DNA from: Lentzea aerocolonigenes
GTDB taxonomy: Bacteria > Actinomycetota > Actinomycetes > Mycobacteriales > Pseudonocardiaceae
Length of the DNA: 27,853 bases
NCBI RefSeq assembly: GCF_000955955.1
Contig: NZ_JYJG01000327.1
Coordinates: 1-27,853 of the forward strand
Reading direction: 5' to 3'
Shown: piece by piece, positions 1 through 9,300 of the stretch
Position numbering within the stretch: the stretch's first letter is position 1
How the letters are laid out: every line of letters starts with the position of its first letter
The notes under the pieces: generated by a model
Told to the model about the DNA's origin: nothing
The model's database searches: none
The model's input: the letters and a program-made list of their open reading frames with translations, nothing else
Program-made: the position numbers and the translations under genes

Positions 1-17
1 GCCTCAGGCTGACCAGC

Positions 18-878
18 ATGAAAAGCCTCGGCGGATTCGCCACGATGACCGCCAGCGCGGCCAGCAGCCAGCTCGGTGCCGCGGTAGGAGCGCACGCGTT
101 CGCCACGATCGGCCCGGCCGGCGTCGTGGCGGTGCGCCAGTTCGTCGCGGCGGCGGTGTTGCTGCCGGTCGCCCGGCCGAACCCGCGAAGATTCACCTGG
201 GCGCAGTGGTGGCCGACGATCGCGCTCGGCCTGGTGTTCGCCACCATGAACCTCAGCCTCTACACGGCGGTCGACCGGATCGGCCTGGGTCTCGCCGTGA
301 CACTGGAGGTCCTCGGTCCGCTCGCGGTCGCGCTGGCCGGTTCGAGGAGCAAGCAGGACATCCTGTTCGTGCTCATCGCGGCCGCCGGCGTCTACGTGCT
401 GGTGCTGCCCGGCCAGAGCAGCGACTACCCCGGCATCGGCGCCGGACTGCTCGCGGCGTCGTGCTGGGCCGCGTACATCCTGCTCAACCGCCTGGTAGGG
501 CAACGACTCCCCGGCCTGCAGGCACCGGCGGCGGCCACCAGCGTGTCGGCGCTGCTGTACGTCCCGGTCGCGGTGTTCCTGATCGTGCAGGGCCAGTTCA
601 ACGGCATGGCCGTGCTGTACGCGATCGGCGCGGGCGTGTTCTGCAGCGTCGTGCCGTACGTCGCCGACCTGATCGCTCTGCGGAGGGTGCCGCCGAGGTT
701 GTTCGGGCTGGTGTGCAGCGTCCACCCGGTGCTGGCCGCGCTGGCGGGACTGCTCCTGCTGGGGGAGACGCTTCAGCTCCACCACTGGGCGGGAATCTTG
801 CTCGTCGTCACCGCGAATGCACTCGCAGTGACTTGCACCAAGTGGTCTGGATCACCTACCGTTCAGTCCGAAATGTGA
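18..878 (+). CDS. EamA/RhtA-like drug/metabolite transporter (DMT) exporter
   Basis: A 286-residue, almost entirely hydrophobic protein made of two homologous halves of about five membrane helices each, the architecture of the EamA (DMT) superfamily. The second half carries the typical run VPYVADLIALRRVPPRLFGL followed by HPVLAALAGLLLLGE, which resembles the RhtA-type threonine/homoserine exporter group. The family exports small metabolites or amino acids across the cytoplasmic membrane; the substrate here cannot be read from sequence. The length is normal for the family, so the gene looks complete although it begins 18 bases into the window. The ribosome-binding site upstream is weak. The ceramidase gene starts about 25 bases after the stop, so co-transcription is possible but there is no functional link I can name. 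Confidence 0.85.
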   Translation: MKSLGGFATMTASAASSQLGAAVGAHAFATIGPAGVVAVRQFVAAAVLLPVARPNPRRFTWAQWWPTIALGLVFATMNLSLYTAVDRIGLGLAVTLEVLGPLAVALAGSRSKQDILFVLIAAAGVYVLVLPGQSSDYPGIGAGLLAASCWAAYILLNRLVGQRLPGLQAPAAATSVSALLYVPVAVFLIVQGQFNGMAVLYAIGAGVFCSVVPYVADLIALRRVPPRLFGLVCSVHPVLAALAGLLLLGETLQLHHWAGILLVVTANALAVTCTKWSGSPTVQSEM

Positions 879-903
879 ATCCCCTTCACTTAGTGGGGTG
901 TCC

Positions 904-2904
904 ATGCGGACTGCAGTCATGACGGTCGTTGCCGCCCTAACCGGAGCTGCGCTGGTCAGCGGCCCGTTCGCGTGGGCTGAACCCGAGCCGTACCTGGTGG
1001 GTCGGGGCATCTCGGACGTCACCGGCCCGGCCGCCGAGAACGGCATGATGGGCTACTCCAAGTTCGACCAGAAGACGACGGGCATCGCCCAGCGGCTGCG
1101 GTCGCGGGCGTACGTCGTGGTCGACCGCGCCAACGGCAAGCGCGTCGCGTACGTCAACGCCGACCTCGCGATGATCTTCCGCGCGGTCCAGGAGGGCGTG
1201 CTCGCCAAGCTGCAGGCCAAGTACGGCAACACCTACACGCGCGAGAACCTGCTGCTGTCCGCCACCCACACGCACAGCGGTCCCGGCGGTCAGTCGCACA
1301 ACCTCGCCTACAACCTCTCGATCCTCGGCATGCAGCCGCAGGCGCTCGCCGCTGTGGTCGACGGCATCGCCGAGTCGGTCGTCGAGGCGCACGAGGACCT
1401 CAAGCCCGGCTCGATCAGCCTCGGCGTCGGCGAGCTGACGAACGCCTCGGTCAACCGGTCGCGCGTCGCGTTCGACCGCAACCCGGACAAGGCCGCGTTC
1501 CCGCAGGGCATCGACCCGCAGATGACCGTGCTGAAGTTCAGGCAGTCGGGAAACGACGTCGGCGCGATCAGCTGGTTCGCCACGCACAACACGTCGGTCA
1601 CCAACGCCAACACGCTGATCAGCCCGGACAACAAGGGCTACGCGGCTTACCAGTGGGAGCACGACGACAAGGGCGTGCGGTACCTGGACGACACCGCGGG
1701 CTTCGTGGCGGCGTTCCCGAACACCAACGCCGGTGACATGTCGCCGAACCTCAACCTGAAGCCCGGTTCCGGTCCCACCGAGAACGAGTGGGAGAACACC
1801 CGGATCATCGGCGAACGCCAGAACCGCAAGGCGCAGGAGATCTACCGCGGCGCCACGGCTCCGGTCTCCGGTGGTGTCGACTACCGCCAGACCTTCGTGG
1901 ACATGTCGGCCGTGCAGGTGGACGGTCGCTTCACTTCGGACGGCAAGCCGGGCACCACGTGTTCGGGAGTCGTCGGCGCGTCGACGATCGCGGGCAGTGT
2001 CGAGGACGGCCCGGCGATCCCCGGCTTCTCCGAAGGCATGCAGTCGCCGTGGAAGAAGCTGTTCGAGCCGTTGCAGATGGAGGTTCCGCAGTGGTTGCGG
2101 GACTGCCAGTTCCCCAAGGCCTCTTTGGTGCCAACGGGTCTGATCGGCGCAACGCCGAACATCGTGCCGCTGCAGCTGGTCCGCATCGGACAGCTGCACC
2201 TCGTGGCGATGCCGGGTGAGGTCACGATCACCGCGGGTCTGCGCATCCGCAAGGCGGTCGCGTCGGAGTTGGGTGTGCCGCTGCAGAACGTGCTGATCCA
2301 GGGCTACTCCAACGACTACAGCCAGTACGTCACGACGCCGGAGGAGTACGACTCGCAGCAGTACGAGGGCGGCTCCACGCTGTTCGGCCGCAACACCACG
2401 CCCGCGTACCAGCAGGAGTTCACCAAGATCGCGGCCTCGATGAAGTCCGGTGGTTCCTTGCCCGCCGGCCCGAACCCCGGCAAGCCGCCGTTCACCGAGA
2501 TCAACCTGCAGACCGGTGTGGTGCTGGACGACAAGCCCGCGGACAAGAAGTACGGCGATGTTCTGTCTGCGCCCAAGTCGTCGTACGCGCGCGGTGAGAC
2601 CGTCACGGCCGTGTTCGTCACCGGGCACCCGAAGAACAACCTGCACCGCAACGGCACTTTCCTGGAGGTGCAGCAGCAGGTGAACGGCCAGTGGGTGCGC
2701 GTCGCCGACGACGGTGACTGGTCCACGCGCTACAAGTGGGAACGCGTCGGCATCGCGTTCTCCAACGCCACCATCACCTGGCAGATCCCCGCTGGGACGC
2801 CTGCGGGCACGTACCGGATCGTGCACCACGGCGACGAGAAGTCCGGCTGGACGGGCAAGATCACCGGCTTTACGGGAGCAACAGCCGGTTTCACGGTGGC
2901 CTGA
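904..2904 (+). CDS. secreted neutral/alkaline ceramidase
   Basis: A 666-residue exported hydrolase of the neutral (non-lysosomal) ceramidase family, which cleaves the N-acyl bond of ceramides to sphingosine and fatty acid. A signal peptide occupies about residues 1-25 (cleavage near AWA/EPEP). The catalytic domain follows. It has the zinc-site segment ATHTHSGPGG (H122, H124), a second histidine in FATHNT (H228), and the nucleophile motif NAGDMSPN with serine 280. The last 150 or so residues form the beta-sandwich C-terminal domain of the family (HPKNNLHRNGTFLEVQ onward). I chose ATG 904 because GGGG at 895-898 sits five bases before it; the GTG at 898 has no such site. Bacteria use such enzymes on host or fungal sphingolipids. 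A strong hairpin follows the stop. Confidence 0.93.
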   Translation: MRTAVMTVVAALTGAALVSGPFAWAEPEPYLVGRGISDVTGPAAENGMMGYSKFDQKTTGIAQRLRSRAYVVVDRANGKRVAYVNADLAMIFRAVQEGVLAKLQAKYGNTYTRENLLLSATHTHSGPGGQSHNLAYNLSILGMQPQALAAVVDGIAESVVEAHEDLKPGSISLGVGELTNASVNRSRVAFDRNPDKAAFPQGIDPQMTVLKFRQSGNDVGAISWFATHNTSVTNANTLISPDNKGYAAYQWEHDDKGVRYLDDTAGFVAAFPNTNAGDMSPNLNLKPGSGPTENEWENTRIIGERQNRKAQEIYRGATAPVSGGVDYRQTFVDMSAVQVDGRFTSDGKPGTTCSGVVGASTIAGSVEDGPAIPGFSEGMQSPWKKLFEPLQMEVPQWLRDCQFPKASLVPTGLIGATPNIVPLQLVRIGQLHLVAMPGEVTITAGLRIRKAVASELGVPLQNVLIQGYSNDYSQYVTTPEEYDSQQYEGGSTLFGRNTTPAYQQEFTKIAASMKSGGSLPAGPNPGKPPFTEINLQTGVVLDDKPADKKYGDVLSAPKSSYARGETVTAVFVTGHPKNNLHRNGTFLEVQQQVNGQWVRVADDGDWSTRYKWERVGIAFSNATITWQIPAGTPAGTYRIVHHGDEKSGWTGKITGFTGATAGFTVA

Positions 2905-2915
2905 TCCACCTGGCC

Positions 2916-2945
2916 TCGGCCCCTGCCGGTTTCGGCGGGGGCCGA
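2916..2945 (+). terminator. probable terminator after the ceramidase gene
   Basis: Arms at 2916-2928 and 2933-2945 pair over 13 positions (one G-U) around the loop GTTT, starting 11 bases after the ceramidase stop. There is no U-run, as is usual in actinomycetes. Confidence 0.7.
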
Positions 2946-3039
2946 TGCTATTCCCGGCCCAGGTGAGTTCGTGATTACGTTGTGCACGATTTAATCGCAC
3001 ACTAGCTTTCATGGCATCCGAACTTCCCAGGGAGTAGCC

Positions 3040-3975
3040 ATGAAGCGTCCAGTCCTCGAGCCAGCCGCCGCCGAGTTCGCCGCCGCCACCGCCCAGCCGC
3101 CGTTCCTGTTCGAGATCGCGCCGGAGGAGGGTCGCAAGGCCGTCGACGAGGTGCAGTCGGGCGAGATCGAAAAGCCCGAGGTCGACGAACAGTGGGTCTC
3201 ACTCGACGGCTTCAACGTTCGTGTGGTCAAGCCTGCCGGTGTGACCGGTGAACTCCCGGTCATCCTCTACATCCACGGCGCGGGCTGGGTGTTCGGCAAC
3301 GCCCACACGCACGACCGCCTGGTCCGCGAACTGGCCGTCGGTGCCGGCGCCGCGGTCGTCTTCCCGGACTACTCGCTCTCGCCCGAGGCCCGCTACCCGG
3401 TCGCGATCAACCAGAACTACGCCACCGCGCAGTGGATTCTGAGCAACGGCGCGGAGTACGGCCTGGACTCCAGTCGTGTCGCGGTCGCCGGCGACTCGGT
3501 CGGCGGCAACATGGCGGCGGCGTTGACGTTGCAGGCCAAGGAACGCGGCGACGTCTCGCTGAAGGCCCAGGTGCTCTTCTACCCGGTGACCGACGCCTCC
3601 TTCGACACCGACTCGTACCTGCAGTTCGCCGAGGGCTACTTCCTGCGCCGCGACGGCATGCAGTGGTTCTGGGACCAGTACACGACGAACCCGGTCGAGC
3701 GTGCGGAGATCACCGCGTCTCCGCTGCGCGCGACGACCGAGCAACTGGCTGGTTTGCCGCAGGCGCTGGTGATCACCGCCGAGGCCGATGTGCTGAGGGA
3801 CGAGGGCGAGGCTTACGCGGACAAGCTGCGCGAGGCTGGTGTGCCCGTGACCGCTGTCCGGTACGCGGGCGCGATCCATGACTTCGTGATGCTGAACGCG
3901 TTGCGGGGCACGCACGCCGCGGAGGCGGCGATCAGCCAGGCGACAGCGTTCCTGCGCAAGGCACTCACGAGCTGA
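3040..3975 (+). CDS. alpha/beta hydrolase, HSL-type esterase (acetyl-esterase-like)
   Basis: A 311-residue hydrolase of the hormone-sensitive-lipase group (alpha/beta fold). It shows the oxyanion-hole motif HGAGW (H79-W83, a variant of HGGG), the nucleophile elbow GDSVGG with serine 153, the acid in EADVLRDEGEAYAD (D250) and the histidine in AIHDF (H280), so the triad is complete. The first 50 or so residues form the cap. There is no signal peptide, so it should act in the cytoplasm on short-chain esters or lactones; the substrate is unknown. ATG 3040 is preceded by GGGAG at 3030-3034, and the ceramidase terminator separates it from the gene before. Its last 11 bases overlap the end of the convergent membrane-protein gene. 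Confidence 0.9.
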   Translation: MKRPVLEPAAAEFAAATAQPPFLFEIAPEEGRKAVDEVQSGEIEKPEVDEQWVSLDGFNVRVVKPAGVTGELPVILYIHGAGWVFGNAHTHDRLVRELAVGAGAAVVFPDYSLSPEARYPVAINQNYATAQWILSNGAEYGLDSSRVAVAGDSVGGNMAAALTLQAKERGDVSLKAQVLFYPVTDASFDTDSYLQFAEGYFLRRDGMQWFWDQYTTNPVERAEITASPLRATTEQLAGLPQALVITAEADVLRDEGEAYADKLREAGVPVTAVRYAGAIHDFVMLNALRGTHAAEAAISQATAFLRKALTS

Positions 3976-4480
3976 AATGGGGGAGGAGCGCGCTGAACGG
4001 CGCTCCTCGAAGCATCACGATCGTCAGCAGCACCACCACCGCGACGAGCAGGACCGCCAAGGCGAGCTGCCACCAGACGCCGGACGCAGTCCTGCGCATC
4101 GCTGTCCCGACCAGCGCCAGGAGCACACCGACGCCGAACGCGAAGACGTGCACCACGCCAGCGGACACGCCGATCGGCAGCACCGGGCCGAGCAACTCGC
4201 TGAAGGCCGGCGGTGGTTCGGGACGGCGCAGGAACCGCACCAGGATCGAGAACCACTCGGCGAGCGCGAACACGCAGAGCGCCAGTCCGGCGAGCACGAG
4301 CACCAGCCCAGGCCACCGCGCACCAGACTTCGCGTACTCGACGGGCCGGGCGCCCATCGGGGGGTGCATGCTCGTCTTCGTGTCGGGGTCGTAGTTGATC
4401 AGGCTGCGACCTACTACGGGCCACTGCTTGGCTTCTTCGCTCCCGGCGGAACCGCTGGTGTCGTCAGAATTCTTCGCCAT
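3965..4480 (-). CDS. uncharacterised membrane protein with three transmembrane helices
   Basis: A 171-residue protein that I do not recognise. Residues 1-55 are polar and cytoplasm-like (start MAKNSDDTSG, then NYDPDTKTSMHPPMGARPVEYAK). Three hydrophobic segments follow at about 56-76, 100-127 and 136-157. The open frame extends further upstream to 4711, but that part is arginine-rich antisense noise lying over the preceding gene. ATG 4480 overlaps the stop of the upstream gene as TGATG, so translation is probably coupled and the two proteins probably act together in the membrane. It is the last gene of the minus-strand run that starts with the universal stress protein. No catalytic motif is visible. 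Confidence 0.75.
   Translation of the reverse strand: MAKNSDDTSGSAGSEEAKQWPVVGRSLINYDPDTKTSMHPPMGARPVEYAKSGARWPGLVLVLAGLALCVFALAEWFSILVRFLRRPEPPPAFSELLGPVLPIGVSAGVVHVFAFGVGVLLALVGTAMRRTASGVWWQLALAVLLVAVVVLLTIVMLRGAPFSALLPHFSS
3983..4008. terminator. candidate bidirectional terminator at a convergent junction
   Basis: A perfect 9-bp stem (GAGGAGCGC at 3983-3991, GCGCTCCTC at 4000-4008) with an 8-base loop. It lies just past the esterase stop and inside the last codons of the convergent membrane-protein gene. It could end plus-strand transcripts. Confidence 0.45.
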
Positions 4481-4962
4481 CACGGCCACCCCTTCGACTG
4501 GGCGAGCTGCACACACCAGGCCGACACCTCGGCGAGCAGAAGAACGAGACCTGCCACGAAGCACCACTGCAGCTTGCGGAGCTTCTTCTGGTTGGCCTCC
4601 AGCCACTTCTCGAAGTCGAGCGCGAGATGCCGCCGCATCGAGTCGAGGTCGTGGTCGAGCTCGACGGCGACCAGCAGCTGCGACGCGCTGGACACGAACG
4701 TCCACCGCCACATCGGAGCGCAGATGAGCAACGCGAGCAGCAGCACTCCGGTCATCGCCACGATCGCGACGACCGTGGCCACGCTCCAGCGCGGATTCTG
4801 CAGCGCGGTGCCGATGAACGAGGAGCTGACCAGCGCGGCACCGGCGGTGAGCAGTGTGACGCGCGAGCGGAGGTTGTCGAGCGAGCTCTGCTGATAGCTC
4901 AGCGCGCGCAGCGACTCGGTGAACACCAGCTCGAGCCGTCTGTCCGGCTCTCCGCTCTCCAC
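4480..4962 (-). CDS. uncharacterised membrane protein with SLATT-like layout
   Basis: A 160-residue protein. A charged N-terminal helix (ESLRALSYQQSSLDNLRSR, about residues 16-34) runs into a hydrophobic pair at about 35-54 and 61-82. A cytoplasmic stretch rich in charged residues comes next (about 100-131, with LDFEKWLEANQKKLRKLQ), then a third helix at about 132-150. A helix followed by closely spaced membrane helices and a cytoplasmic tail recalls small membrane effectors such as SLATT proteins, but this is a resemblance in layout only. The start is GTG 4962, preceded by GAGG in TGAGGCG; an ATG at 4970 is out of frame. The stop overlaps the start of the next gene (TGATG). About 54 bases separate it from the upstream lipoprotein gene. 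Confidence 0.75.
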   Translation of the reverse strand: MESGEPDRRLELVFTESLRALSYQQSSLDNLRSRVTLLTAGAALVSSSFIGTALQNPRWSVATVVAIVAMTGVLLLALLICAPMWRWTFVSSASQLLVAVELDHDLDSMRRHLALDFEKWLEANQKKLRKLQWCFVAGLVLLLAEVSAWCVQLAQSKGWP

Positions 4963-5016
4963 CGCCTCATGGTCCGCCGATCGGCCCAGAGAGTCATGCC
5001 CCGAAAGGGTGGAGGG

Positions 5017-5412
5017 TCAGGGGTTGATCCGCACCGTCTCCTCGACCTGGAACGGAGTGCCCTGCTGACACGTCGTCATCGCCCCGGGATCGGGCTTCCC
5101 GCTCACCTCGATCTCAGCGCCGTTCACCGCGATCGAGGTGTCGGCCCCGAGCAACAGGTACTGCGCGGTCCCGGTGTTCAGCACCAGGCACTTGGCCTCG
5201 ACGCCGGCTGCCACCGTGCCGCGGACGGTCATCACACCCGGCGCACGCGTCGGCGTCGTGGTCAGAGGCGCGGACGACGGCGGCAGCGGCGCCGGGATGC
5301 TCGGCGTGGACGTGTCGGACGCCGGTGAGCTCGACGCGGGAGCCTCAGGCGGTGGCGTCTGACCGCAGGAAGCCAGCATCAGGCAGAACAGCACGGCCGC
5401 TAACCCGCGCAT
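5017..5412 (-). CDS. small secreted lipoprotein, unknown function
   Basis: A 131-residue protein with a lipoprotein signal: a short hydrophobic leader ending in the lipobox LASC, so cysteine 16 should be lipidated and anchor the protein on the outer face of the membrane. Residues 17-58 are a linker rich in Pro, Ser and Thr. The compact C-terminal part (about 60-131) looks like a small beta-rich domain with three cysteines (EAKCLVLNTGTAQYLLLG, TTCQQGTPF), followed by the end VRINP. I do not recognise the domain. The ribosome-binding site GGAGG lies within the last codons of the universal stress protein gene and only six bases separate the two genes, so they are almost certainly co-transcribed. 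Confidence 0.8.
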   Translation of the reverse strand: MRGLAAVLFCLMLASCGQTPPPEAPASSSPASDTSTPSIPAPLPPSSAPLTTTPTRAPGVMTVRGTVAAGVEAKCLVLNTGTAQYLLLGADTSIAVNGAEIEVSGKPDPGAMTTCQQGTPFQVEETVRINP

Positions 5413-5418
5413 GACACG

Positions 5419-6270
5419 TCACCTCCGATGGACCACGGCGACCGGGCACGGCGCGTGGTGGAGCACAGCGTGGCTGACCGAACCCAGAATTGCACGCTTC
5501 ACCGCGCCGCGGCCGTGACTGCCGACCACGACGAGAGCAGCGCCGTCGGCCGCCTGGAGCAACGCGCGGGCCGGCGCGTCGAAGGCGACTTCCTGAGCGA
5601 CGTGCACGGACGGGTTGCGCTCCGCAAAAGGCGCCAGTTGCGAGTCCAGGTGCTTCGCGAGGTCGACGCGGACGTGGTCGAAGTCCTGCTCGGGCAGCTC
5701 GGCCCAGCCGACGTCGTTCCACGCGTACACGGCGAGGAGTTCGCGGCCGTGTCGTGCGGCGAACGCGAAGGCGAACTCGATCGCGTCGGTGGAAGTCTCG
5801 GAACCGTCGACACCCACGACCACACGACCGTCCAGCGGGCCGGAACGCGTCACGACGACAGGACGGCCGCCGATCGACACGAGTCCGGAGGCGGTGGAAC
5901 CGAGGAACATCTCCGCGATACCGGTACGGCCGGAGGAACCCAGCACGAGCAGTTCGCCCTCCTCCTCGGCGAGCACGTCGACGGGCCGGCCGAGGCGGAC
6001 GGCGGTCGAGACCTGGAGGTCCGGCCAGCTCTGCCGAAGCTCCTCGGACAGCTCGGCGAGGTGGTCCTCCGCGGCCCGCGACATCGTCTCCTCGGTGACG
6101 AACTCCGGGATCGGCGCGGACATCGGCGTGAAGACCGGCTCGGGCAGGGGAGCGCGGACGGCGTGCACGACCTGCAACGAGGCACCGCACCGGGAAGCTT
6201 CCTCCGCGCCCCACAGAACGGCTCGCCGCGCGAGGTCGGAGCCGTCGAATCCCACTACGACCGTGGACAT
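5419..6270 (-). CDS. tandem-domain universal stress protein (UspA family)
   Basis: A 283-residue protein made of two UspA domains, about residues 1-142 and 148-283. Each begins with a VVVGxDGS strand (FDGSDLARRAVLWG; VDGSETSTDAIEFA) and ends with the ATP-binding signature G-x2-G-x9-G-S/T: GSSGRTGIAEMFLGS at 111-125 and GSHGRGAVKRAILGS at 250-264. Both sites therefore look able to bind ATP. Proteins of this type are induced by hypoxia, stationary phase or other stress in actinobacteria. It is first in the four-gene minus-strand run. Its Shine-Dalgarno sequence GGAGG is contained in the 3' arm of a 12-bp stem just upstream, so translation may depend on that structure. Confidence 0.93.
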   Translation of the reverse strand: MSTVVVGFDGSDLARRAVLWGAEEASRCGASLQVVHAVRAPLPEPVFTPMSAPIPEFVTEETMSRAAEDHLAELSEELRQSWPDLQVSTAVRLGRPVDVLAEEEGELLVLGSSGRTGIAEMFLGSTASGLVSIGGRPVVVTRSGPLDGRVVVGVDGSETSTDAIEFAFAFAARHGRELLAVYAWNDVGWAELPEQDFDHVRVDLAKHLDSQLAPFAERNPSVHVAQEVAFDAPARALLQAADGAALVVVGSHGRGAVKRAILGSVSHAVLHHAPCPVAVVHRR

Positions 6271-6274
6271 GAGA

Positions 6275-6313
6275 AACCACCTCCGGCCAGGGGATACCCG
6301 ACCGGAGGTGGTT
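6275..6313 (-). promoter_or_regulatory. 12-bp inverted repeat holding the ribosome-binding site of the universal stress protein gene
   Basis: AACCACCTCCGG at 6275-6286 and CCGGAGGTGGTT at 6302-6313 are perfect inverted arms around a 15-base loop. The loop itself contains a small GGG-TAT-CCC symmetry. On the minus strand the hairpin lies 11 bases after the stop of the glucanase-like gene, and its 3' arm contains the GGAGG that precedes the stress-protein ATG. It can act as a terminator for the upstream operon, as a lid over the ribosome-binding site, or as both. Confidence 0.7.
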
Positions 6314-6324
6314 CTAAATGTGAT

Positions 6325-9300
6325 CTAGTTGATGATGAACTGCGAGCCCGGCTCGATCAGGATGTTCCCGTCCCGCGAGTTGGTGATGGTCACGTTCGTG
6401 AGGCGAGCCGAGCCGCGGGCCTGCGCCATCGCGAGGATGCCCGAGCCGTTGTTCGACTTGTCGATGCGCACGTTCGTGATCTGCACGTCCGGCATGCCGC
6501 TGCCGCCACCCTTGAACTGGATGCCGTCGAAGGTGGAGTCGTAGATCTCGGTGTCCCGGATGACCACCCCGGGGATGGCGAGGTTCTGCGAGAACAGCGT
6601 GATGGCGCCGAACTCCTGCGCCTCACCCCAGAACGCGCCACCCGTGCGGTACAGGGCGTTGTTGGCCAGCGTCGTCGTTCCGCCGAACGGCAACGGGTCG
6701 TGGTCGGTCGCCAGCATGATGCCGGGGTAGTTGGCCGTGTCGGAGATGATGTTGTTCTCCGCGCGGTTGTTCGAACCTCCGTAGATGGCGATTCCGTTGG
6801 CACGCCACGGCAGCGCGATCGTGTTGTTGAGGAACGCGTTGCCACTGCCCACGTCGACGTTCTGGTCCTTCACGTACTTCGACGCCCACACCGCCAGCGC
6901 GTCGTCGCCCGTGGTGCGGAACGACGAGTTGAACACCGTGGAGTTGCGCGTGCCGTTGGTGAAGTTGATGCCGTCGGCGTAGGTGTCGCGGATCCGCATG
7001 CCGCTGAACTGCAGGCCGTCGCCGGGGTTCCAGCGGTCCGGCAGGTTCGTGTAGTCGCGGCCGACCCAGACACCGACGTTGGCGTGCTCGATCCACACGT
7101 TGGTGATCTTGGTGTTCTTGCCGAACCGGCCGTTCAGGCCGACGCCGCCTTCGGCGTTGCCGTCACCGCCGCGGATCCGGCCGGAGCCGAAGATCGCGAT
7201 GTCGGAGATCTGGGTGTTGTCGTCGATGTCGAACCCGAAGTTGCCCTCGTGCGGGTGGTTGACGGTGTTGGCGTCCTGGGGCTGGATCAGCGAGAACAAC
7301 TGCGAGTGCCACATGCCGGCGCCGCGGATCGAGACGTTGCGGATGCCGACCTGGTTGTACTGACCGCTGTTGAACAGCGTCAGGATCTTCTTCTCCTGGC
7401 GGAACTTGCCCTCGGGGATCCACACGCAGGGGATCTCGCCGTTCTGGTCGGCGGTCACCGCGCGCTGGATGGCGTCGGCGTCGTCCGTCTGGTCGTTCGC
7501 GGTCGCCCCGTACTGCGTGATCGACACGCAGTCGGCGGGCTTCTGCGCGGCCGGCGCGACCTGCTCCAGGTCGATCAGGTCGATGACGTAGAACTGCGCG
7601 TTGTCACCGGAGTCGCGCTGCAGCTTGAACTTCGTGCCCGCCGGGTAGCTGTTGGCCAGCAACGTCGAGGACTCGTCGAACAACCTGCGGGCGTCGCCAC
7701 CCGGCCGGTTCGTGAGGCCTTCGGGGTCGTCGGTGCTGCCGTAGAGCCAGCTGTGCCGCGACGAGAGGTTCAGCTTCTGCACGAACTGGTCGTTGGCGTA
7801 CAGGCTGATCGTGGCTTCCTGGCCGCCACCGGCAGCGGCGTCCGGGATCGAGTTGCGGACCACGATCGAGTTCGTGCTGACCGTCGAGGTGATCTCCACG
7901 AACTGGCCCTGCGAGTCCAGCCGCACCGACTTGCGGCCGCTGGACTCGCTGCCGAAGTTGGTGTGCCCAAACGTGCGCTTCGCGTCCGCCTCCAGCAGCT
8001 GGCCCTGGTAGCGGCCGCTTTCAGCCTCGTAGCTGGTGAACGGCACCGAGGCGCCGCGTCCGACCACAATGGACTGGGTCGCGGTGTTGTTGTTCTCGTT
8101 GGTCTCCGCGACCTGACCGTTCGCGTCGGCGGTCGCGGTGGCCGTGGCGCCGCCGTTCGTGGCGGTCCAGGTGCCGACGTTGACCGTGACGGTCTGACCA
8201 GCGTTGACGGCAGAAGTGTTGGCGGTCAACGTGCTGCCGCCGACGGCAACCCGCGTCACCGAAGCACCAGCCGCCGACGTGCCGCGGTTGTTGACGCTGA
8301 CCGCGAACGTGACCTGCTGACCGGCCGCCGGGGACGACGGGTTGGGCGTGATGCTGGTGATCTGCAGGTCCGGGCCCGGTGCCTGGCCGACGACCAGGGG
8401 AGATCCGGAGGTGAAGGTGTTGTTGCCCTCGTTGGTTTCCGCGACCTGGTTGGCCGGGTCTACCACGGCCGCGGCCGTGTAGGACCCGGCACCCCGCCGA
8501 CCGGCGTCCACGGTGACGCTGGTGGTGGCTCCAGGGGCGAGCCCGCCGACCTGGGCGGTGCCCGCCGCGGTCCCGCCGAGCGTGACGTTCAGCGTGGTCG
8601 CGCCGGACGCCACCGTGCCGCCGTTGCGCACGGTCGCGGTCAGCCTGATCGCGTCGGCCTCGCTCGGACTGGCCGGCGTCCACGTCAGGTTCGTGACGGT
8701 CAGGTCAGGAGCCGGAGCGGCCGCTCCGAACACCTGGAACTCGGCGACCTGGCCGCCGGGCGCGCCGGTGTTCGAGTAGAAGTGCAGCCTGACATCGGCC
8801 ACCCGGCCGTTGACCGGGATCGTGACGCTGTTGCCGCTCGCCGGATCGAACCGGTAGTCGGCGCGGGCCTTCAGGGTTGCGAACGCCGTGACGCTCGACT
8901 CGCGGCCGAGCACCTCGAAGTTCTGCGTGCGCGCACCCCAGACGCTGTCGGGGTTGAGCTTCACGACGACCGAGGTGACGTCGGCGTTCGAGCCCAGCTT
9001 CGCGGTCAGGTGACCGGGGAAGCCGTTGGACTCCCAGTACGTGCCGGTGTTGCCGTCGACCGCGTTCGCGGCCACGAAGTCGTGCACGTGACCGGATTCC
9101 TCGACCGGCTTGCCCTGGGCCAGGTTGTCCCCGGCAGGCGGCGGGTCGACCGGGCCGGACTCGCCGTGCACCTCGAACTCGCTGAGCTGAGCCGCGGGCC
9201 AGCCGGAGTTGGCGGTGATCGTCACGCGGACGTACCGCACCGAGGTGGCCGCGAAGTCCAGCGTCACCGTGTTGTTCGAGGCGGGAGAGAACACCCTGCC

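Noticed and set aside
937..3012. A 691-codon open frame antisense to the ceramidase gene
   Set aside because: Its composition is typical of a shadow frame, while the plus strand has a complete ceramidase with all motifs.
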